64,000 nucleotides of DNA from Allolucifera butyrica (GTDB lineage: Bacteria > Bacillota > Negativicutes > Sporomusales > UPPP01): positions 30,639-94,638 of the forward strand of contig NZ_UPPP01000064.1 in the NCBI RefSeq assembly GCF_900476375.1. Reading direction: 5' to 3'. Within the stretch, counting starts at the first letter, position 1. Every line of letters starts with the position of its first letter. Both the position numbers and the translations under genes were made by a program. A model generated the notes under the pieces. The model did no database searches. It worked only from the letters and a program-made list of their open reading frames with translations, and was not told where the DNA came from. Of the stretch, positions 42,812 to 52,639 are shown one piece after another.

Positions 42812-43302
42812 AAATCGGCGTAATCAGCGATACTCATGGGAGCAAAGCTGCCGTCAAACTGGCCGTGGCGGCTGCCGGCCCGGTTGCTATGTGGCTCCAT
42901 GCGGGCGATTATTATTGGGACAGTTATTATCTGGCCGAAATAACTGCTTTGCCGGTTCACATGGTGGCGGGGAATTGTGACGGTTCCGGCGACCGGGCCC
43001 AAGTCGATGCGTTTATTGAAGCGGGAAATAAAAAGATATGGCTGACCCATGGTCACCGGTACGGGGTGAAACATGGTGTTCAGGACCTTTTGTACTGGGG
43101 GAAGCAGTTTGAGGCGGATGTTGTTATCTATGGACATACTCACATGCCGCAGATCGCCTGGCAGAACGGACTTTTGATCTTTAATCCCGGCAGTGCCGCT
43201 GAACCCCGGGGCGGCAGTTTTCCTACCTGTGGCCTGCTGGAACTTTTACCTGACGGCAAAATCAGGCCGGAATTATTGGACTTAATCGATCCTCATCGCT
43301 AA
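42808..43302 (+). CDS. YfcE/MJ0936-type metallophosphoesterase
   Basis: A 164-residue phosphodiesterase with the full metallophosphatase set: GVISDTHGS (~3-11), HAGDYY (~32), VAGNCD (~54), THGHRYG (~79) and YGHTHMP (~108). It overlaps rdgB by four bases (ATGA). In vivo substrate unknown. Confidence 0.92.
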   Translation: MKIGVISDTHGSKAAVKLAVAAAGPVAMWLHAGDYYWDSYYLAEITALPVHMVAGNCDGSGDRAQVDAFIEAGNKKIWLTHGHRYGVKHGVQDLLYWGKQFEADVVIYGHTHMPQIAWQNGLLIFNPGSAAEPRGGSFPTCGLLELLPDGKIRPELLDLIDPHR

Positions 43303-43324
43303 TTGAGCGGTGGGGGTTTTTATT
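43291..43324 (+). terminator. Terminator of the rph operon
   Basis: CCTCATCGCT pairs with AGCGGTGGGG (10 bp including wobbles), loop AATTG, then TTTTTATTTTT. It overlaps the stop codon of the phosphodiesterase gene. Confidence 0.75.
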
Positions 43325-43375
43325 TTTAGTTGCTTTTTTGCTAAAAATGTCTGATAATATTAATAGATAGTAAAA

Positions 43376-43397
43376 TTGGATTAATGGATTAATCCAA
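43376..43397 (+). promoter_or_regulatory. Palindromic operator of the GntR regulator
   Basis: TTGGATTAA-TGGA-TTAATCCAA is a perfect palindrome with 9-bp arms ending 3 bp before the GGAGG ribosome site of the GntR gene. GntR-family dimers typically bind such palindromes and repress their own transcription; the downstream glutamate-fermentation genes are likely under the same control. Confidence 0.8.
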
Positions 43398-43409
43398 TTT
43401 GGAGGTGGG

Positions 43410-44375
43410 ATTACGATTCTGCAGCAAGTTGGAATTCCGATTTATGTACAAGTGAAAAATTACATCCTGGATAAAATAAAGTCGGGTGGACTTTTGGCGG
43501 GCGATAAAATTCCCACAGAACGGGACTTGGCTGCAAAATTGGGTATTAGCCGGAATACGGTTAGCGCCGCTTATAAAGAATTATTGCTGGAAGGAATTTT
43601 AGAAGCCCGGCAGGGACGCGGGACCTTTGTCAGACGGCAGCGGGAAGATGATGCTGCACTGGAACAAGTGGCCGGCAGCCGGCGGGACAGGTTGCTGCGG
43701 GTGATCGATGATGCCATGGCCAAAGCAGTGGAGCTGGGATTTACAACGGAACAATTTGTCGCCATTGCCAGCATCCGGGCCCAGGAAAAGGCGCGGGCAG
43801 TTAAAGCACTGCGGGTCTCGGTAGTCGACTGTACGGCGGAAAACGTACGGCATTTTATCCGTCAGCTCAACCAGGTTGCCAATGTACACTTTGAAGCGGT
43901 TGTTCTAAGTGATTTATTGGAACAGCGGGTACCCGTCGAACTTTTGCGGTCCTCCGATCTGGTGGTGACTACGGCGGAACATCAGACGGCCCTCGTCAAG
44001 CTGATGGGACCGTCCAACAAGTTGTTTGTTGCCGCCGTAACGCCGAATTTGGACGCCGTCGTAAAACTGGCCCGTCTGCTGCCGGGAGCGACGGTCGGCG
44101 TGGTAGCTGAAACCAAAGAGTTTACGGACGCGCTAAAAAGGCTTTTTACCCGGATTGCCGCGAGTGAGATTTTCTGTGAAATGTTGTTGTCGGCCGACCG
44201 GGAGGAATTGCGCCGCTTTACTTTACGCCACAATGTACTGGTAGTGGCGAAAGAAATGGAACATGCCGTCCGGCAGGCGGCGGCCGCCGATCAGGTGATT
44301 ATTCCTTTTTATTATGAAATTGACCAGGGGTCTTTGCATCAAGTAATGGCAAAAATGCTGGAAATGATATCATGA
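43410..44375 (+). CDS. GntR-family regulator of the glutamate fermentation operon
   Basis: About 321 residues. The winged-helix domain begins with the family-typical QVGIPIYVQVKNYILDKIKS, then LLAGDKIPTERDLAAKLGIS and RNTVSAAYKELLLEGILEAR. The C-terminal ~220 residues form an unfamiliar ligand domain with a periplasmic-binding-like flavour. Homology extends upstream of the first GTG (43452) to just behind GGAGGTGGG, where the only in-frame candidates are ATT (43410, 43416) or CTG (43419), so a rare start codon is likely. It heads the glm-mal-cit cluster. Confidence 0.85.
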   Translation: MTILQQVGIPIYVQVKNYILDKIKSGGLLAGDKIPTERDLAAKLGISRNTVSAAYKELLLEGILEARQGRGTFVRRQREDDAALEQVAGSRRDRLLRVIDDAMAKAVELGFTTEQFVAIASIRAQEKARAVKALRVSVVDCTAENVRHFIRQLNQVANVHFEAVVLSDLLEQRVPVELLRSSDLVVTTAEHQTALVKLMGPSNKLFVAAVTPNLDAVVKLARLLPGATVGVVAETKEFTDALKRLFTRIAASEIFCEMLLSADREELRRFTLRHNVLVVAKEMEHAVRQAAAADQVIIPFYYEIDQGSLHQVMAKMLEMIS

Positions 44376-44402
44376 CGGCAGATTTCGCAAAGGAGAATGA
44401 AA

Positions 44403-44837
44403 ATGGAAGAAAACAAAGTCAAAGTCGTTTTAGGGGTAATTGGAGCGGATTGTCATGCTGTGGGGAATCGAATCTTAGAATATGCGATTGCTGAAGCCGG
44501 ATTGGAAGTGGTTAACTTAGGTGTTTTAGTACCGCAGACGGAGTTTGTCAATGCCGCGATTGAAACAGATGCCAAAGCCATTCTGGTGGCCTCCTTGTAT
44601 GGTCACGGGGAAATTGACTGCCGGGGCTTGCGCGCTTTGTGCGAAGAGGCGGGCATTGCCGATATTTTACTTTATGTAGGCGGAAATCTGGTGGTCGGCA
44701 AAACCGATTTTACCGCTGTGGAGCAAAAGTTTACTGCCATGGGTTATGACCGGGTTTATGCCCCGGGTACGCTGCCCGATCAGGTCATTGCCGACCTCAA
44801 GGGGGATTTAAAGCAAAGGGGTCTTTTATGTGAGTAA
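44403..44837 (+). CDS. glmS: Glutamate mutase sigma (S) subunit
   Basis: A 144-residue cobalamin-binding subunit of glutamate mutase (L-glutamate <-> threo-3-methyl-L-aspartate). The B12 motif DxHxxG is present as DCHAVG (Asp16, His18, Gly21), with later GG-containing loops (YVGGNLVVG). ATG 44403 sits seven bases after AGGAG. Its stop overlaps glmL by 8 bp. First enzyme gene of the methylaspartate pathway operon. Confidence 0.97.
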   Translation: MEENKVKVVLGVIGADCHAVGNRILEYAIAEAGLEVVNLGVLVPQTEFVNAAIETDAKAILVASLYGHGEIDCRGLRALCEEAGIADILLYVGGNLVVGKTDFTAVEQKFTAMGYDRVYAPGTLPDQVIADLKGDLKQRGLLCE

Positions 44838-46227
44838 TGTCTTGCTCATCGATTTCGGCAGTACATACACGAAAATTACGGCGGTCGATTTAAATACGGA
44901 GACCGTTCTCGGTACGGCGCACGGCATTACCACCGTGGATACGGATATTACAGAGGGTTTGAACCAGGCGCTGAGCAGTTTGTTTGCGCAAACCGGACGG
45001 CTGGAATTTGCCAGGACGCTGGCCTGTTCCAGCGCTGCCGGCGGTCTTAAAATGGTAGCGGTCGGTTTAGTGCCGGAAATGACGGCAGAAGCGGCAAAAC
45101 GGGCGGCTTTGGGAGCCGGAGCCAAAGTTCTGGGTGTATTTTGTCATGAACTGAGCGAGTATGAAGTGGCGGAAATTGAAAAGCTGACACCGGATATTAT
45201 CCTGCTGGCTGGGGGAACCGACGGCGGGAATAAGACTGTGATTCTTCACAATGCTGCCATGCTGGTGCAATTAAAGCGGGATGTGCCCGTGGTGGTTGCC
45301 GGCAATAAATCGGTAACGCCGCAGGTGGTATCCATACTGGCGGGCAGCAAAACGGAAGTGGTTCATACCGAAAATGTAATGCCCCGCCTGAATGAACTGA
45401 ATATTGAGCCGGCGCGTCAGAAGATCCGGGATTTATTTCTAAGAAAGATAGTGGATGCCAAAGGGTTAAACAAAGCCAGCCAGATTGTCGACCGCATGGT
45501 GATGCCAACCCCGGCGGCGGTGCTTCGGGCGGCCGAACTGTTAAGCTGCGGCACCAAACAGGAAGCCGGCCTGGGTGATCTCATGGTGCTCGACATCGGC
45601 GGCGCCACGACGGATGTTTATTCCATTGCCAAGGGAGATCCCACCAAAGGCGGCGTTATGCTGAAAGGCCTGCCGGAGCCGTTGGCCAAACGGACCGTAG
45701 AGGGGGATCTGGGCATGCGCTACAGTGCGTCCGCCCTGTTGAAAGCGTCGGGTCCGGCAATGATTGCCGGCCGCAGCGGGGTACTGGAGCAAGCGGTGAC
45801 GGACTATGTTGCCAAAATTGAAAAGGACATAGAATATTTACCGGCCAATCAGGCGGAGGAAAAACTGGAAGTCGGGATGGGCTGGACTTGTACCCGTCTG
45901 GCCGTTGACCGCCACGCCGGGACATTGGAAACACATTATACGCCCTTCGGGTCCGCCTTTGTTCAGACCGGCAAGGATTTAACGGCGGTCGAAACGGTAG
46001 TCGGTACCGGCGGGGTCATTATAAATAATCCCCGGGCGGAAGAAATTCTGAATGGCGTCCTGTTTGATCCGGCAGAGCCCGCTGTTTTAAAACCGCAGGC
46101 GCCCGCTTTCCTTATTGATGAGAAATACATTATGGCGGCTATGGGATTATTGGCCGAAGAGCATCCCGATATCGCCTTACGCATGATGAAAAAATACATT
46201 GTACGGAGGTCAAAAGAATGGAATTGA
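44830..46227 (+). CDS. glmL: Glutamate mutase accessory protein GlmL/MutL
   Basis: A 465-residue ASKHA-fold ATPase, the presumed reactivase of glutamate mutase that exchanges damaged cobalamin. Signatures: [18 protein letters not shown] (~3-20), [16 protein letters not shown] and [16 protein letters not shown]. Always located between glmS and glmE, as here. GTG start overlaps glmS, and its end overlaps glmE by 10 bp. Confidence 0.95.
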   Translation: MSNVLLIDFGSTYTKITAVDLNTETVLGTAHGITTVDTDITEGLNQALSSLFAQTGRLEFARTLACSSAAGGLKMVAVGLVPEMTAEAAKRAALGAGAKVLGVFCHELSEYEVAEIEKLTPDIILLAGGTDGGNKTVILHNAAMLVQLKRDVPVVVAGNKSVTPQVVSILAGSKTEVVHTENVMPRLNELNIEPARQKIRDLFLRKIVDAKGLNKASQIVDRMVMPTPAAVLRAAELLSCGTKQEAGLGDLMVLDIGGATTDVYSIAKGDPTKGGVMLKGLPEPLAKRTVEGDLGMRYSASALLKASGPAMIAGRSGVLEQAVTDYVAKIEKDIEYLPANQAEEKLEVGMGWTCTRLAVDRHAGTLETHYTPFGSAFVQTGKDLTAVETVVGTGGVIINNPRAEEILNGVLFDPAEPAVLKPQAPAFLIDEKYIMAAMGLLAEEHPDIALRMMKKYIVRRSKEWN

Positions 46228-47669
46228 GAAATAAACGCTGGTCGGAGCAGGAGTTTTACGCCATGCGGGAAGAAGTGCTGCAGCAGTGGCCGACAGGGCG
46301 GGAAGTCGACTTCGGCGAAGCGGTAAAATATCATGAGAGTATACCGGCGAAAAGGCACTTTGCCAAACGTCTGGTCAAGGCGAAAAAGAATGGTGAAACT
46401 CTCACTCAGCCAAGGGCCGGGGTGGCCTTAATCCAGGAACATATCAACCTGCTCAATTTTCTGTCCCAGGAAGGGGAAGCGGATCTTCTGCCGACGACCA
46501 TCGACAGTTATACGCGGCAAAATCAGTATAAAGAAGCTCAAAACGGCATTGACGAGAGCCGGCGGGCCGGCCGTTCCCTGCTCAACGGTTTTCCGGCAGT
46601 TAACCATGGTGTGGAGGGCGTCCGCAAAGTAGTGGAAAGTGTAAATGCGCCGCTGCAAGTGCGGCATGGCACACCCGATGCCAGACTGCTGACGGAGATC
46701 ACCCTGGCCGGTGGTTTTACCGCCTACGAAGGCGGCGGGATTTCCTATAACATTCCCTATGCCAAAAATGTATCGCTGGAAAAAACCATTTTGGACTGGC
46801 AGTATTGTGACCGTTTAGTAGGCCTTTATGCAGAGCACGGCGTGGAAATCAACCGCGAACCGTTTGGACCGCTTACGGGGACGCTGGTTCCGCCCAGCGT
46901 TTCTCATGCGGTGGCGATTATTGAAGGCATGCTGGCCGCCGAGCAGGGCGTCAAAAATATTACCCTTGGTTACGGCCAGTGCGGCAATTTGATTCAGGAC
47001 GTTGCCGCTATTAAAGCATTGGAGCAGCTGGCTGACGAATATTTCCGGGAAAATGGCTATCCTGATTGTGTATTAACGACAGTTTTTCATCAGTGGATGG
47101 GCGGGTTTCCCCAGGATGAGGCCAAAGCGTTCGCGGTGATTTCCTGGGGCGCAGCGGCGGCGGCTCTGGCCAAGGCAACCAAAGTCATCGTCAAAACACC
47201 GCATGAAGCCTTGGGCATACCTACCAAAGAAGCCAATGCACAAGGACTGAAGACGACGAAACAATTGATTAATATGCTGCGGGATCAAATGTTTCCCATT
47301 ACCAAAGATGTCGAGGATGAAATTGCCATTATTAAAGCGGAAACCCGCTGCCTGTTGAATAAAGTTTTTGAACTGGGCCAGGGTGATTGCGCGATTGGCG
47401 CCGTCAGGGCTTTCCAGGCAGGAGTTCTGGATGTGCCGTTTGCTCCCAGTAAATATAACTTGAATAAAATCCTGCCGGCCCGCGATAATCAAGGCGCCGT
47501 TCGCCTGTTTGATACGGGAAATCTGCCCTTTACGCCGGACATCATCGATTTCCATCAGCAAAAAATGGCTGAACGGGGTAAAGCGGAAGGACGGAATCCC
47601 AGTTTTCAAATGGTGATTGACGACATTTACGCCATTTCCCATGGCCGCCTGGTAGGCAGACCAAGATAA
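46218..47669 (+). CDS. glmE: Glutamate mutase epsilon (E) subunit
   Basis: A 483-residue TIM-barrel catalytic subunit, identical in length to the clostridial enzyme. Family-typical segments include [34 protein letters not shown] and the C-terminal [20 protein letters not shown]. It works with GlmS and adenosylcobalamin. GGAGGTCA ribosome site. Confidence 0.97.
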   Translation: MELRNKRWSEQEFYAMREEVLQQWPTGREVDFGEAVKYHESIPAKRHFAKRLVKAKKNGETLTQPRAGVALIQEHINLLNFLSQEGEADLLPTTIDSYTRQNQYKEAQNGIDESRRAGRSLLNGFPAVNHGVEGVRKVVESVNAPLQVRHGTPDARLLTEITLAGGFTAYEGGGISYNIPYAKNVSLEKTILDWQYCDRLVGLYAEHGVEINREPFGPLTGTLVPPSVSHAVAIIEGMLAAEQGVKNITLGYGQCGNLIQDVAAIKALEQLADEYFRENGYPDCVLTTVFHQWMGGFPQDEAKAFAVISWGAAAAALAKATKVIVKTPHEALGIPTKEANAQGLKTTKQLINMLRDQMFPITKDVEDEIAIIKAETRCLLNKVFELGQGDCAIGAVRAFQAGVLDVPFAPSKYNLNKILPARDNQGAVRLFDTGNLPFTPDIIDFHQQKMAERGKAEGRNPSFQMVIDDIYAISHGRLVGRPR

Positions 47670-47706
47670 AAGGCCGAAAAGCAAATTATACGAGGAGGAT
47701 AAAGCG

Positions 47707-48951
47707 ATGAAAATAACGGATGTAGTTTGCGCCAGAGCATTTACGGGATTTTATTTTGACGATCAGCGTGCCATTAAAGCCAATGCGGCGCATGACGGAT
47801 TTACCTATACCGGCACGCCGGTTACAGAAGGATTCAAGGCGGTGCGGCAGGCGGGCGAGGCCGTTTCGGTGATGCTGGTGTTGGAAGACGGGCAAATTGC
47901 TTACGGTGATTGCGCCGCCGTCCAATATAGCGGCGCCGGCGGCCGGGATCCTTTGTTTTTAGCCGGGGATTTTATTCCGGTGATTGAAAATCGGATTAAA
48001 CCGCGTCTGGTGGGACGGGAACTGAATTCTTTCAAAATGCTGGCCGAAGAAATCGACGCCATGACCGAACCGGCTTCCGGTAAAAAAATTCACACGGCCT
48101 TGCGTTACGGCGTAACCCAGGCAATTCTGGACGCAGTGGCCAAGGCCAAGAAAAAATTAATGTGCGAAGTGATTGCGGAGGAATATAATACGACCGTAAG
48201 CGGCAAAGAGATCCCAATCTTTACGCAATCCGGCGATGACCGTTACAATAATGCCGATAAGATGATTATTAAACGGGCCCAGGTATTGCCGCACGGATTG
48301 ATTAATAATGTAAAGGAAAAACTTGGTCTGAACGGCGAATTATTACTGCAATACGTAGAATGGCTGCGCAACCGGGTTCTTGAACTCAGAACCGACGACG
48401 CTTACAATCCGGTGCTGCATCTTGATGTGTACGGCACGATCGGCATTGCTTTCGATTATAATGTGGAACGGATGGTTGAGTATTTCCGTAAACTGGAAAA
48501 GGCAGCAGCGCCGCTTAAACTCAGGATTGAAGGGCCCATGGACATGGAAGAGCGGGAGCGTCAGATTGAGGCGCTGGCCGCCCTGACAGCCAGGCTGCAT
48601 GAAGAAAAAATCGGCGTGGAAGTGGTAGCCGACGAATGGTGTAATACCTATGAAGACATACGGCTGTTTGCCGATAGAAATGCCGGCGACATGCTTCAGA
48701 TCAAGACTCCCGATTTGGGCGGCATCAACAACATTATTGAATCGGTATTGTATTGCCGCCAAAAAGGGATCGGCGCTTATCAGGGCGGCACTTGCAATGA
48801 GACCGACCGCTCGGCTCAGGTTTGTGTCCATATTGCCATGGCGACGCAGCCGGTGCAAATGCTGGCGAAACCCGGTATGGGAGTCGACGAGGGGTACATG
48901 ATTGTATACAATGAAATGCAGCGTATCCTGGCGGTGCGCCAAAAACGTTAA
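47707..48951 (+). CDS. mal: Methylaspartate ammonia-lyase
   Basis: A 414-residue enolase-superfamily enzyme, threo-3-methyl-L-aspartate -> mesaconate + NH3. Catalytic region: PVLHLDVYGTIG (~236-247), metal-ligand segments and LQIKTPDLGGINNIIES with the catalytic Lys (~332). GTCNETDRSAQVCVH supplies the substrate-side Cys. Length equals that of the C. tetanomorphum enzyme. AGGAGG lies upstream. Confidence 0.97.
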   Translation: MKITDVVCARAFTGFYFDDQRAIKANAAHDGFTYTGTPVTEGFKAVRQAGEAVSVMLVLEDGQIAYGDCAAVQYSGAGGRDPLFLAGDFIPVIENRIKPRLVGRELNSFKMLAEEIDAMTEPASGKKIHTALRYGVTQAILDAVAKAKKKLMCEVIAEEYNTTVSGKEIPIFTQSGDDRYNNADKMIIKRAQVLPHGLINNVKEKLGLNGELLLQYVEWLRNRVLELRTDDAYNPVLHLDVYGTIGIAFDYNVERMVEYFRKLEKAAAPLKLRIEGPMDMEERERQIEALAALTARLHEEKIGVEVVADEWCNTYEDIRLFADRNAGDMLQIKTPDLGGINNIIESVLYCRQKGIGAYQGGTCNETDRSAQVCVHIAMATQPVQMLAKPGMGVDEGYMIVYNEMQRILAVRQKR

Positions 48952-48980
48952 TCAGGCTGTAATGGGAAAGGGTGTAGACT

Positions 48981-49916
48981 ATGAAATCCGTCCAACTCAA
49001 TGACCAGCTCATGTATGCCAGTTATTTCGCTCCCCGCGGACGCAACCGGATGTATATGCTGGGACAAAATCTCAGTGTCCGTTATTTATCGCCCCTTGAC
49101 CGCTTGATCGGCATCATTGGTGATGCCGGCGCCGGTAAATCCTCTCTGGTTAAGGGCATGTTTCCCGGTTTAGAGCTGACCAATGATGATGACGGTGTTA
49201 ATATTCGCCCTTTGCCGCTATTGAAAAATATCGATAAGGGATTTTTTAGCAGTCATACCTATCATGTAGATATTCGCTTTGAGATGGCCTTTACGCAGCT
49301 TCATACGCTGGCTGAAGCCATTCAGCAGGCTCTGGCCCATGGGAAACGGGTCATCGTTGAACATTTTGATCTGGTGTATCCCTTGCTGGGGGCGAATGCC
49401 GATGTCCTGATCGGGGTCGGCGGCGAAGTGATTCTCGTGCGTCCTACTGTGTTCGGGCCGGTTCCGGATGAAATCATCAACGTAGTTACAAAAACGCTGC
49501 GGTACCGGAAAATGGCTCATACGGCCGAGGATATTACCGCCCGGATCCTGTTGAACGATTATGGCGCCATTTTGCCGTTCAATCACCGCGACGTACATCA
49601 CGGGTTTGTACTGGAGTATCCCATTTTTCCCGATGCCGACTTAAAGGAAGTAGAAGCAAAAGTGAAAGCGATGATTGACGAAGGGGTCAGCATTTGCTAC
49701 AGTGACGAGGGCCATATCCGGATCGGCGAGGAATACTGGGCATGCTCCGGACCGCGGACGCATGTGAAAAATACCGATGAAATCGAAAATTTTCATTTGC
49801 TGCCGGAATATAAATACGACCCGAAAACGAAAACGTATCTGATTATCGGTCTGGTGGGACCGGCTTCCAATAATCTGGACGGTTTTGCCGGCTTGAGTTA
49901 TGCGGCAATGGTATAA
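48981..49916 (+). CDS. P-loop protein with AlaRS second-additional-domain (SAD)-like C-terminus
   Basis: A 311-residue protein of unknown function, located between mal and citD. Near the N-terminus is a Walker A motif GDAGAGKSS (47-55) followed by an unusual FPGLELTNDDDGVNIRPLPL. The central part is alpha/beta. The C-terminal ~70 residues contain CSGPRTHVKNTDEI (255-268), resembling the zinc-site motif (CxGTHVxxTxEI) of alanyl-tRNA editing domains. The arrangement corresponds to proteins annotated 'alanine-tRNA synthetase second additional domain-containing'. It sits where a mesaconate hydratase would be expected. Confidence 0.75.
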   Translation: MKSVQLNDQLMYASYFAPRGRNRMYMLGQNLSVRYLSPLDRLIGIIGDAGAGKSSLVKGMFPGLELTNDDDGVNIRPLPLLKNIDKGFFSSHTYHVDIRFEMAFTQLHTLAEAIQQALAHGKRVIVEHFDLVYPLLGANADVLIGVGGEVILVRPTVFGPVPDEIINVVTKTLRYRKMAHTAEDITARILLNDYGAILPFNHRDVHHGFVLEYPIFPDADLKEVEAKVKAMIDEGVSICYSDEGHIRIGEEYWACSGPRTHVKNTDEIENFHLLPEYKYDPKTKTYLIIGLVGPASNNLDGFAGLSYAAMV

Positions 49917-49928
49917 GGAGAGATGACT

Positions 49929-50222
49929 TTGGCAAATAACGTACGGACAGCGCAGGCAGGAACTTTGGAATCCAACGACATCATGCTGACGGTTGCTCCC
50001 GGACCGGCCGGTTCGGGAATCCAGCTGGATTTAGACAGCATTGTTCTGGCTCAGTATGGCCCGGCCATTCGCCAAACCATTTTGACGGTGCTGGCGGAAT
50101 CTGATGTGACCGATGTTTACATCAAAGCAGTGGACCGGGGAGCACTGGACTGCACCATCCGGGCGCGGACGCTGGCAGTTCTTGGACGGGCCGGCTTCCT
50201 GCTGAAAGGAGAACTGGTGTGA
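49929..50222 (+). CDS. citD: Citrate/citramalate lyase acyl-carrier protein (gamma subunit)
   Basis: A ~97-residue carrier of the phosphoribosyl-dephospho-CoA prosthetic group. QAGTLESNDIMLTVAP holds the modified Ser (15 from TTG 49929, close to Ser14 of other CitD), and KAVDRGALDCTIRAR is the C-terminal signature. TTG 49929 has AGGAG at 8 bp; ATG 49923 is only 2 bp from it. In this operon the complex probably cleaves citramalate rather than citrate. Confidence 0.93.
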   Translation: MANNVRTAQAGTLESNDIMLTVAPGPAGSGIQLDLDSIVLAQYGPAIRQTILTVLAESDVTDVYIKAVDRGALDCTIRARTLAVLGRAGFLLKGELV

Positions 50223-51097
50223 TGGATTTACGCAGGAGTATGTTGTTTTTACCCGGGAACAATCCCGGTATGCTGCAGAATGGCGGTGTTTTTGAAGCCG
50301 ATGCGGTGATCCTGGACCTGGAGGACGCCGTTGCTCCCCGGGAGAAAGATGCCGCCCGGCTGTTGGTCGCCCAGGCGCTGCAATCTGTTGATTATGGCCG
50401 CAGTGAAAAGGTCGTTCGGATAAATACCTTGGACACGTATGGTAAGCAGGATATAAAGGCGGTTGTGCCGTGTTCGCCGGACGGGATCCTGCTGCCGAAA
50501 GTTCAGTCGGCAGCGGATGTTCAACAAGCGGCGGCTCTGATTGACGCTGCGGAGCGGCCGGGGCAGAAAAAGGTGCGTATTTTCGCCTTAATCGAGACGC
50601 CGGGTGGCGTGGAACAAGCCTATGGGATAGCCACTGCCGACCCCAGAATGGCGGCTCTTGTCCTGGGGGCGGAAGACTATACGGCCGCCATCGGCTCCCA
50701 GCGGACGCCGGCGGGAACGGAAATTCTCCATGCCCGGTCCAGTCTGGTGAATGCCGCTGCCGCCGCCGGGATTCAGGCGGTTGATACACCCTTTACCGAT
50801 GTCAATGATGACGCCGGGCTTGCGAACGATACCCGTTTTGCCAAATCCCTGGGTTTTAAAGGCAAGCTGAGTATTAATCCGCGCCAGCTCGAAGTAATCT
50901 ATAGTGTGTTTAATCCCGAAGCCGCGGAAATTGACTGGGCCCAACAGGTTGTGGCAGCCATCCGCCAAGCCGAAGCCGAAGGCTCCGGGGTCGCGTCGCT
51001 GCATGGTAAAATGGTCGATGCGCCGATTGTAAACCGGGCGGAACGGATTTTATTCCTGGCCCGGTTGCTGGGGCTGGTTGGAGGAGACGGACAATGA
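50222..51097 (+). CDS. citE: Citrate/citramalate lyase beta subunit (CitE)
   Basis: A 291-residue HpcH/HpaI-aldolase-fold subunit catalysing the C-C cleavage of (S)-citramalyl-ACP to pyruvate and acetyl-ACP (or citryl-ACP to oxaloacetate). Motifs: RRSMLFLPGNNPGML, DAVILDLEDAVAPREKD (~26-42), IFALIETPGGVEQAYGIA (Glu metal ligand) and LGAEDYTAAIG. Starts one base before the citD stop ends (ATG 50222; GTG 50219 also possible). Confidence 0.95.
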   Translation: MDLRRSMLFLPGNNPGMLQNGGVFEADAVILDLEDAVAPREKDAARLLVAQALQSVDYGRSEKVVRINTLDTYGKQDIKAVVPCSPDGILLPKVQSAADVQQAAALIDAAERPGQKKVRIFALIETPGGVEQAYGIATADPRMAALVLGAEDYTAAIGSQRTPAGTEILHARSSLVNAAAAAGIQAVDTPFTDVNDDAGLANDTRFAKSLGFKGKLSINPRQLEVIYSVFNPEAAEIDWAQQVVAAIRQAEAEGSGVASLHGKMVDAPIVNRAERILFLARLLGLVGGDGQ

Positions 51098-52635
51098 AGA
51101 ATGCAATCGGTCGGGAAATTCCCGAATATATCGAAGGTTATGGTCAGGTTGTGCCTTATGCGGGGGCGTTTGCCACACCGCCAAACCGGCAGCGTCAGTC
51201 GCCGCCGGTAAAATGGAACAAACCAGGTGAGAGCAAGCTGATTGCCGGCCTCGAAGCAGTATTTCGCCGGGTTCCGGTCAAAGACGGCATGACGTTATCG
51301 TTTCACCACCATTTCCGTAACGGCGACGGAGTCGTCAACATGGTATTGACTACGGCCGCCAAACTGGGTTTGAAAAATTTGAAAGTCGCCTTAAGCTCCA
51401 TATTTCCGGTGCATGCGCCGCTGATTGAACATATTCAAAACGGCGTGGTAACCGCGCTGGATACCAATTACATGTCCGGGCCGGTGGCGGAGGCTGTTTC
51501 GAGGGGGCTGCTGGCTCAGCCGGTGATTATGCGCACCCACGGGGGCCGGGCCAGGGCCATTGAGTGCGGCCAGCTTAAAATTGATGTGGCCTTCATTGCC
51601 GCACCGGCGGCCGATAATTATGGAAACCTTAACGGCGTACAGGGTCCCGCTGCCTGCGGTTCGCTGGGCTATGCCTTTCCTGACGCCGAGTATGCCGATT
51701 GCGTGGTTGCCGTCACCGACCATTTGGCCGAATATCCGTTGTCGCCGGTGTCCATTCCTCAGACCCGGGTGGACTATGTCGTCGTGGTGGACCGGGTAGG
51801 AGACCCGCAGGGAATTGTATCCGGAACGACCCGGATTACCAAGGAACCGGTAGGCTTAAAGATTGCTTCCCTGGCGGCTAAAGTGATTGAAGCGGCCGGC
51901 TTGATCCAGGACGGGCTGTCTTTTCAGACGGGAGCCGGCGGCGCTTCGCTGGCAGTTGCCCATTATGTGCGGCAGAAAATGGAACAGACCGGCGTCAGGG
52001 GGAGTTTTGCCCTGGGCGGCATAACCGGGTATCTGGTCGACATGCTGGAGAAGGGACTTTTTCAAAAAATTCTCGATGTGCAGGGTTTTGATCTGGAAGC
52101 AATCCGTTCTTTGACGGCCAACCCCAACCATTTGGAAATCGGAGCCGGTTTTTACGCCAGTCCGTTTACTAGCGGCTGTGCTGTAAATAAACTGGATGTG
52201 GTCATCCTCGGCGCTACGGAAATCGATACGGACTTTCACGTGAATGTGGTAACCGGGTCTAATGGGATGATCATGGGCGGGTCCGGCGGACACAGCGATG
52301 CGGCTGCCGGAGCTAAATTGACCATTGTGGTTGCCAATCTGCTGCGCAGCCGGCTGCCGATTATCGTTGATAACGTGCTGACGGCCACAACCCCGGGAGA
52401 AACGGTGGACGTACTGGTTACGGAACGGGGAATCGCCGTCAATCCCGGCCGGGAAAGTTTACGGCAGCAATTAACGGCAGCGGGGCTGCCGGTGAAGACG
52501 ATTCAGGAACTCAAGGAAATGGCTGAACAGATTGCCGAGAAACCCAAAGCGATTCAAACCGGGGAAAAGATTGTCGCCGTCGTTGAGTACCGTGACGGAA
52601 CAATGATTGATGTTGTCCGGCAAATGGGGGATTAA
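51094..52635 (+). CDS. citF: Citrate/citramalate lyase alpha subunit (CitF)
   Basis: A 513-residue acyl-ACP transferase that charges the carrier with citramalate or citrate in exchange for acetyl. Typical segments: MTLSFHHHFRNGDGVVNMVL, RTHGGRARAIECGQLKIDVA and NGMIMGGSGGHSDAAAGAKL. Overlaps citE by four bases. Length is normal. Confidence 0.96.
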   Translation: MKNAIGREIPEYIEGYGQVVPYAGAFATPPNRQRQSPPVKWNKPGESKLIAGLEAVFRRVPVKDGMTLSFHHHFRNGDGVVNMVLTTAAKLGLKNLKVALSSIFPVHAPLIEHIQNGVVTALDTNYMSGPVAEAVSRGLLAQPVIMRTHGGRARAIECGQLKIDVAFIAAPAADNYGNLNGVQGPAACGSLGYAFPDAEYADCVVAVTDHLAEYPLSPVSIPQTRVDYVVVVDRVGDPQGIVSGTTRITKEPVGLKIASLAAKVIEAAGLIQDGLSFQTGAGGASLAVAHYVRQKMEQTGVRGSFALGGITGYLVDMLEKGLFQKILDVQGFDLEAIRSLTANPNHLEIGAGFYASPFTSGCAVNKLDVVILGATEIDTDFHVNVVTGSNGMIMGGSGGHSDAAAGAKLTIVVANLLRSRLPIIVDNVLTATTPGETVDVLVTERGIAVNPGRESLRQQLTAAGLPVKTIQELKEMAEQIAEKPKAIQTGEKIVAVVEYRDGTMIDVVRQMGD

Positions 52636-52639
52636 CAGG

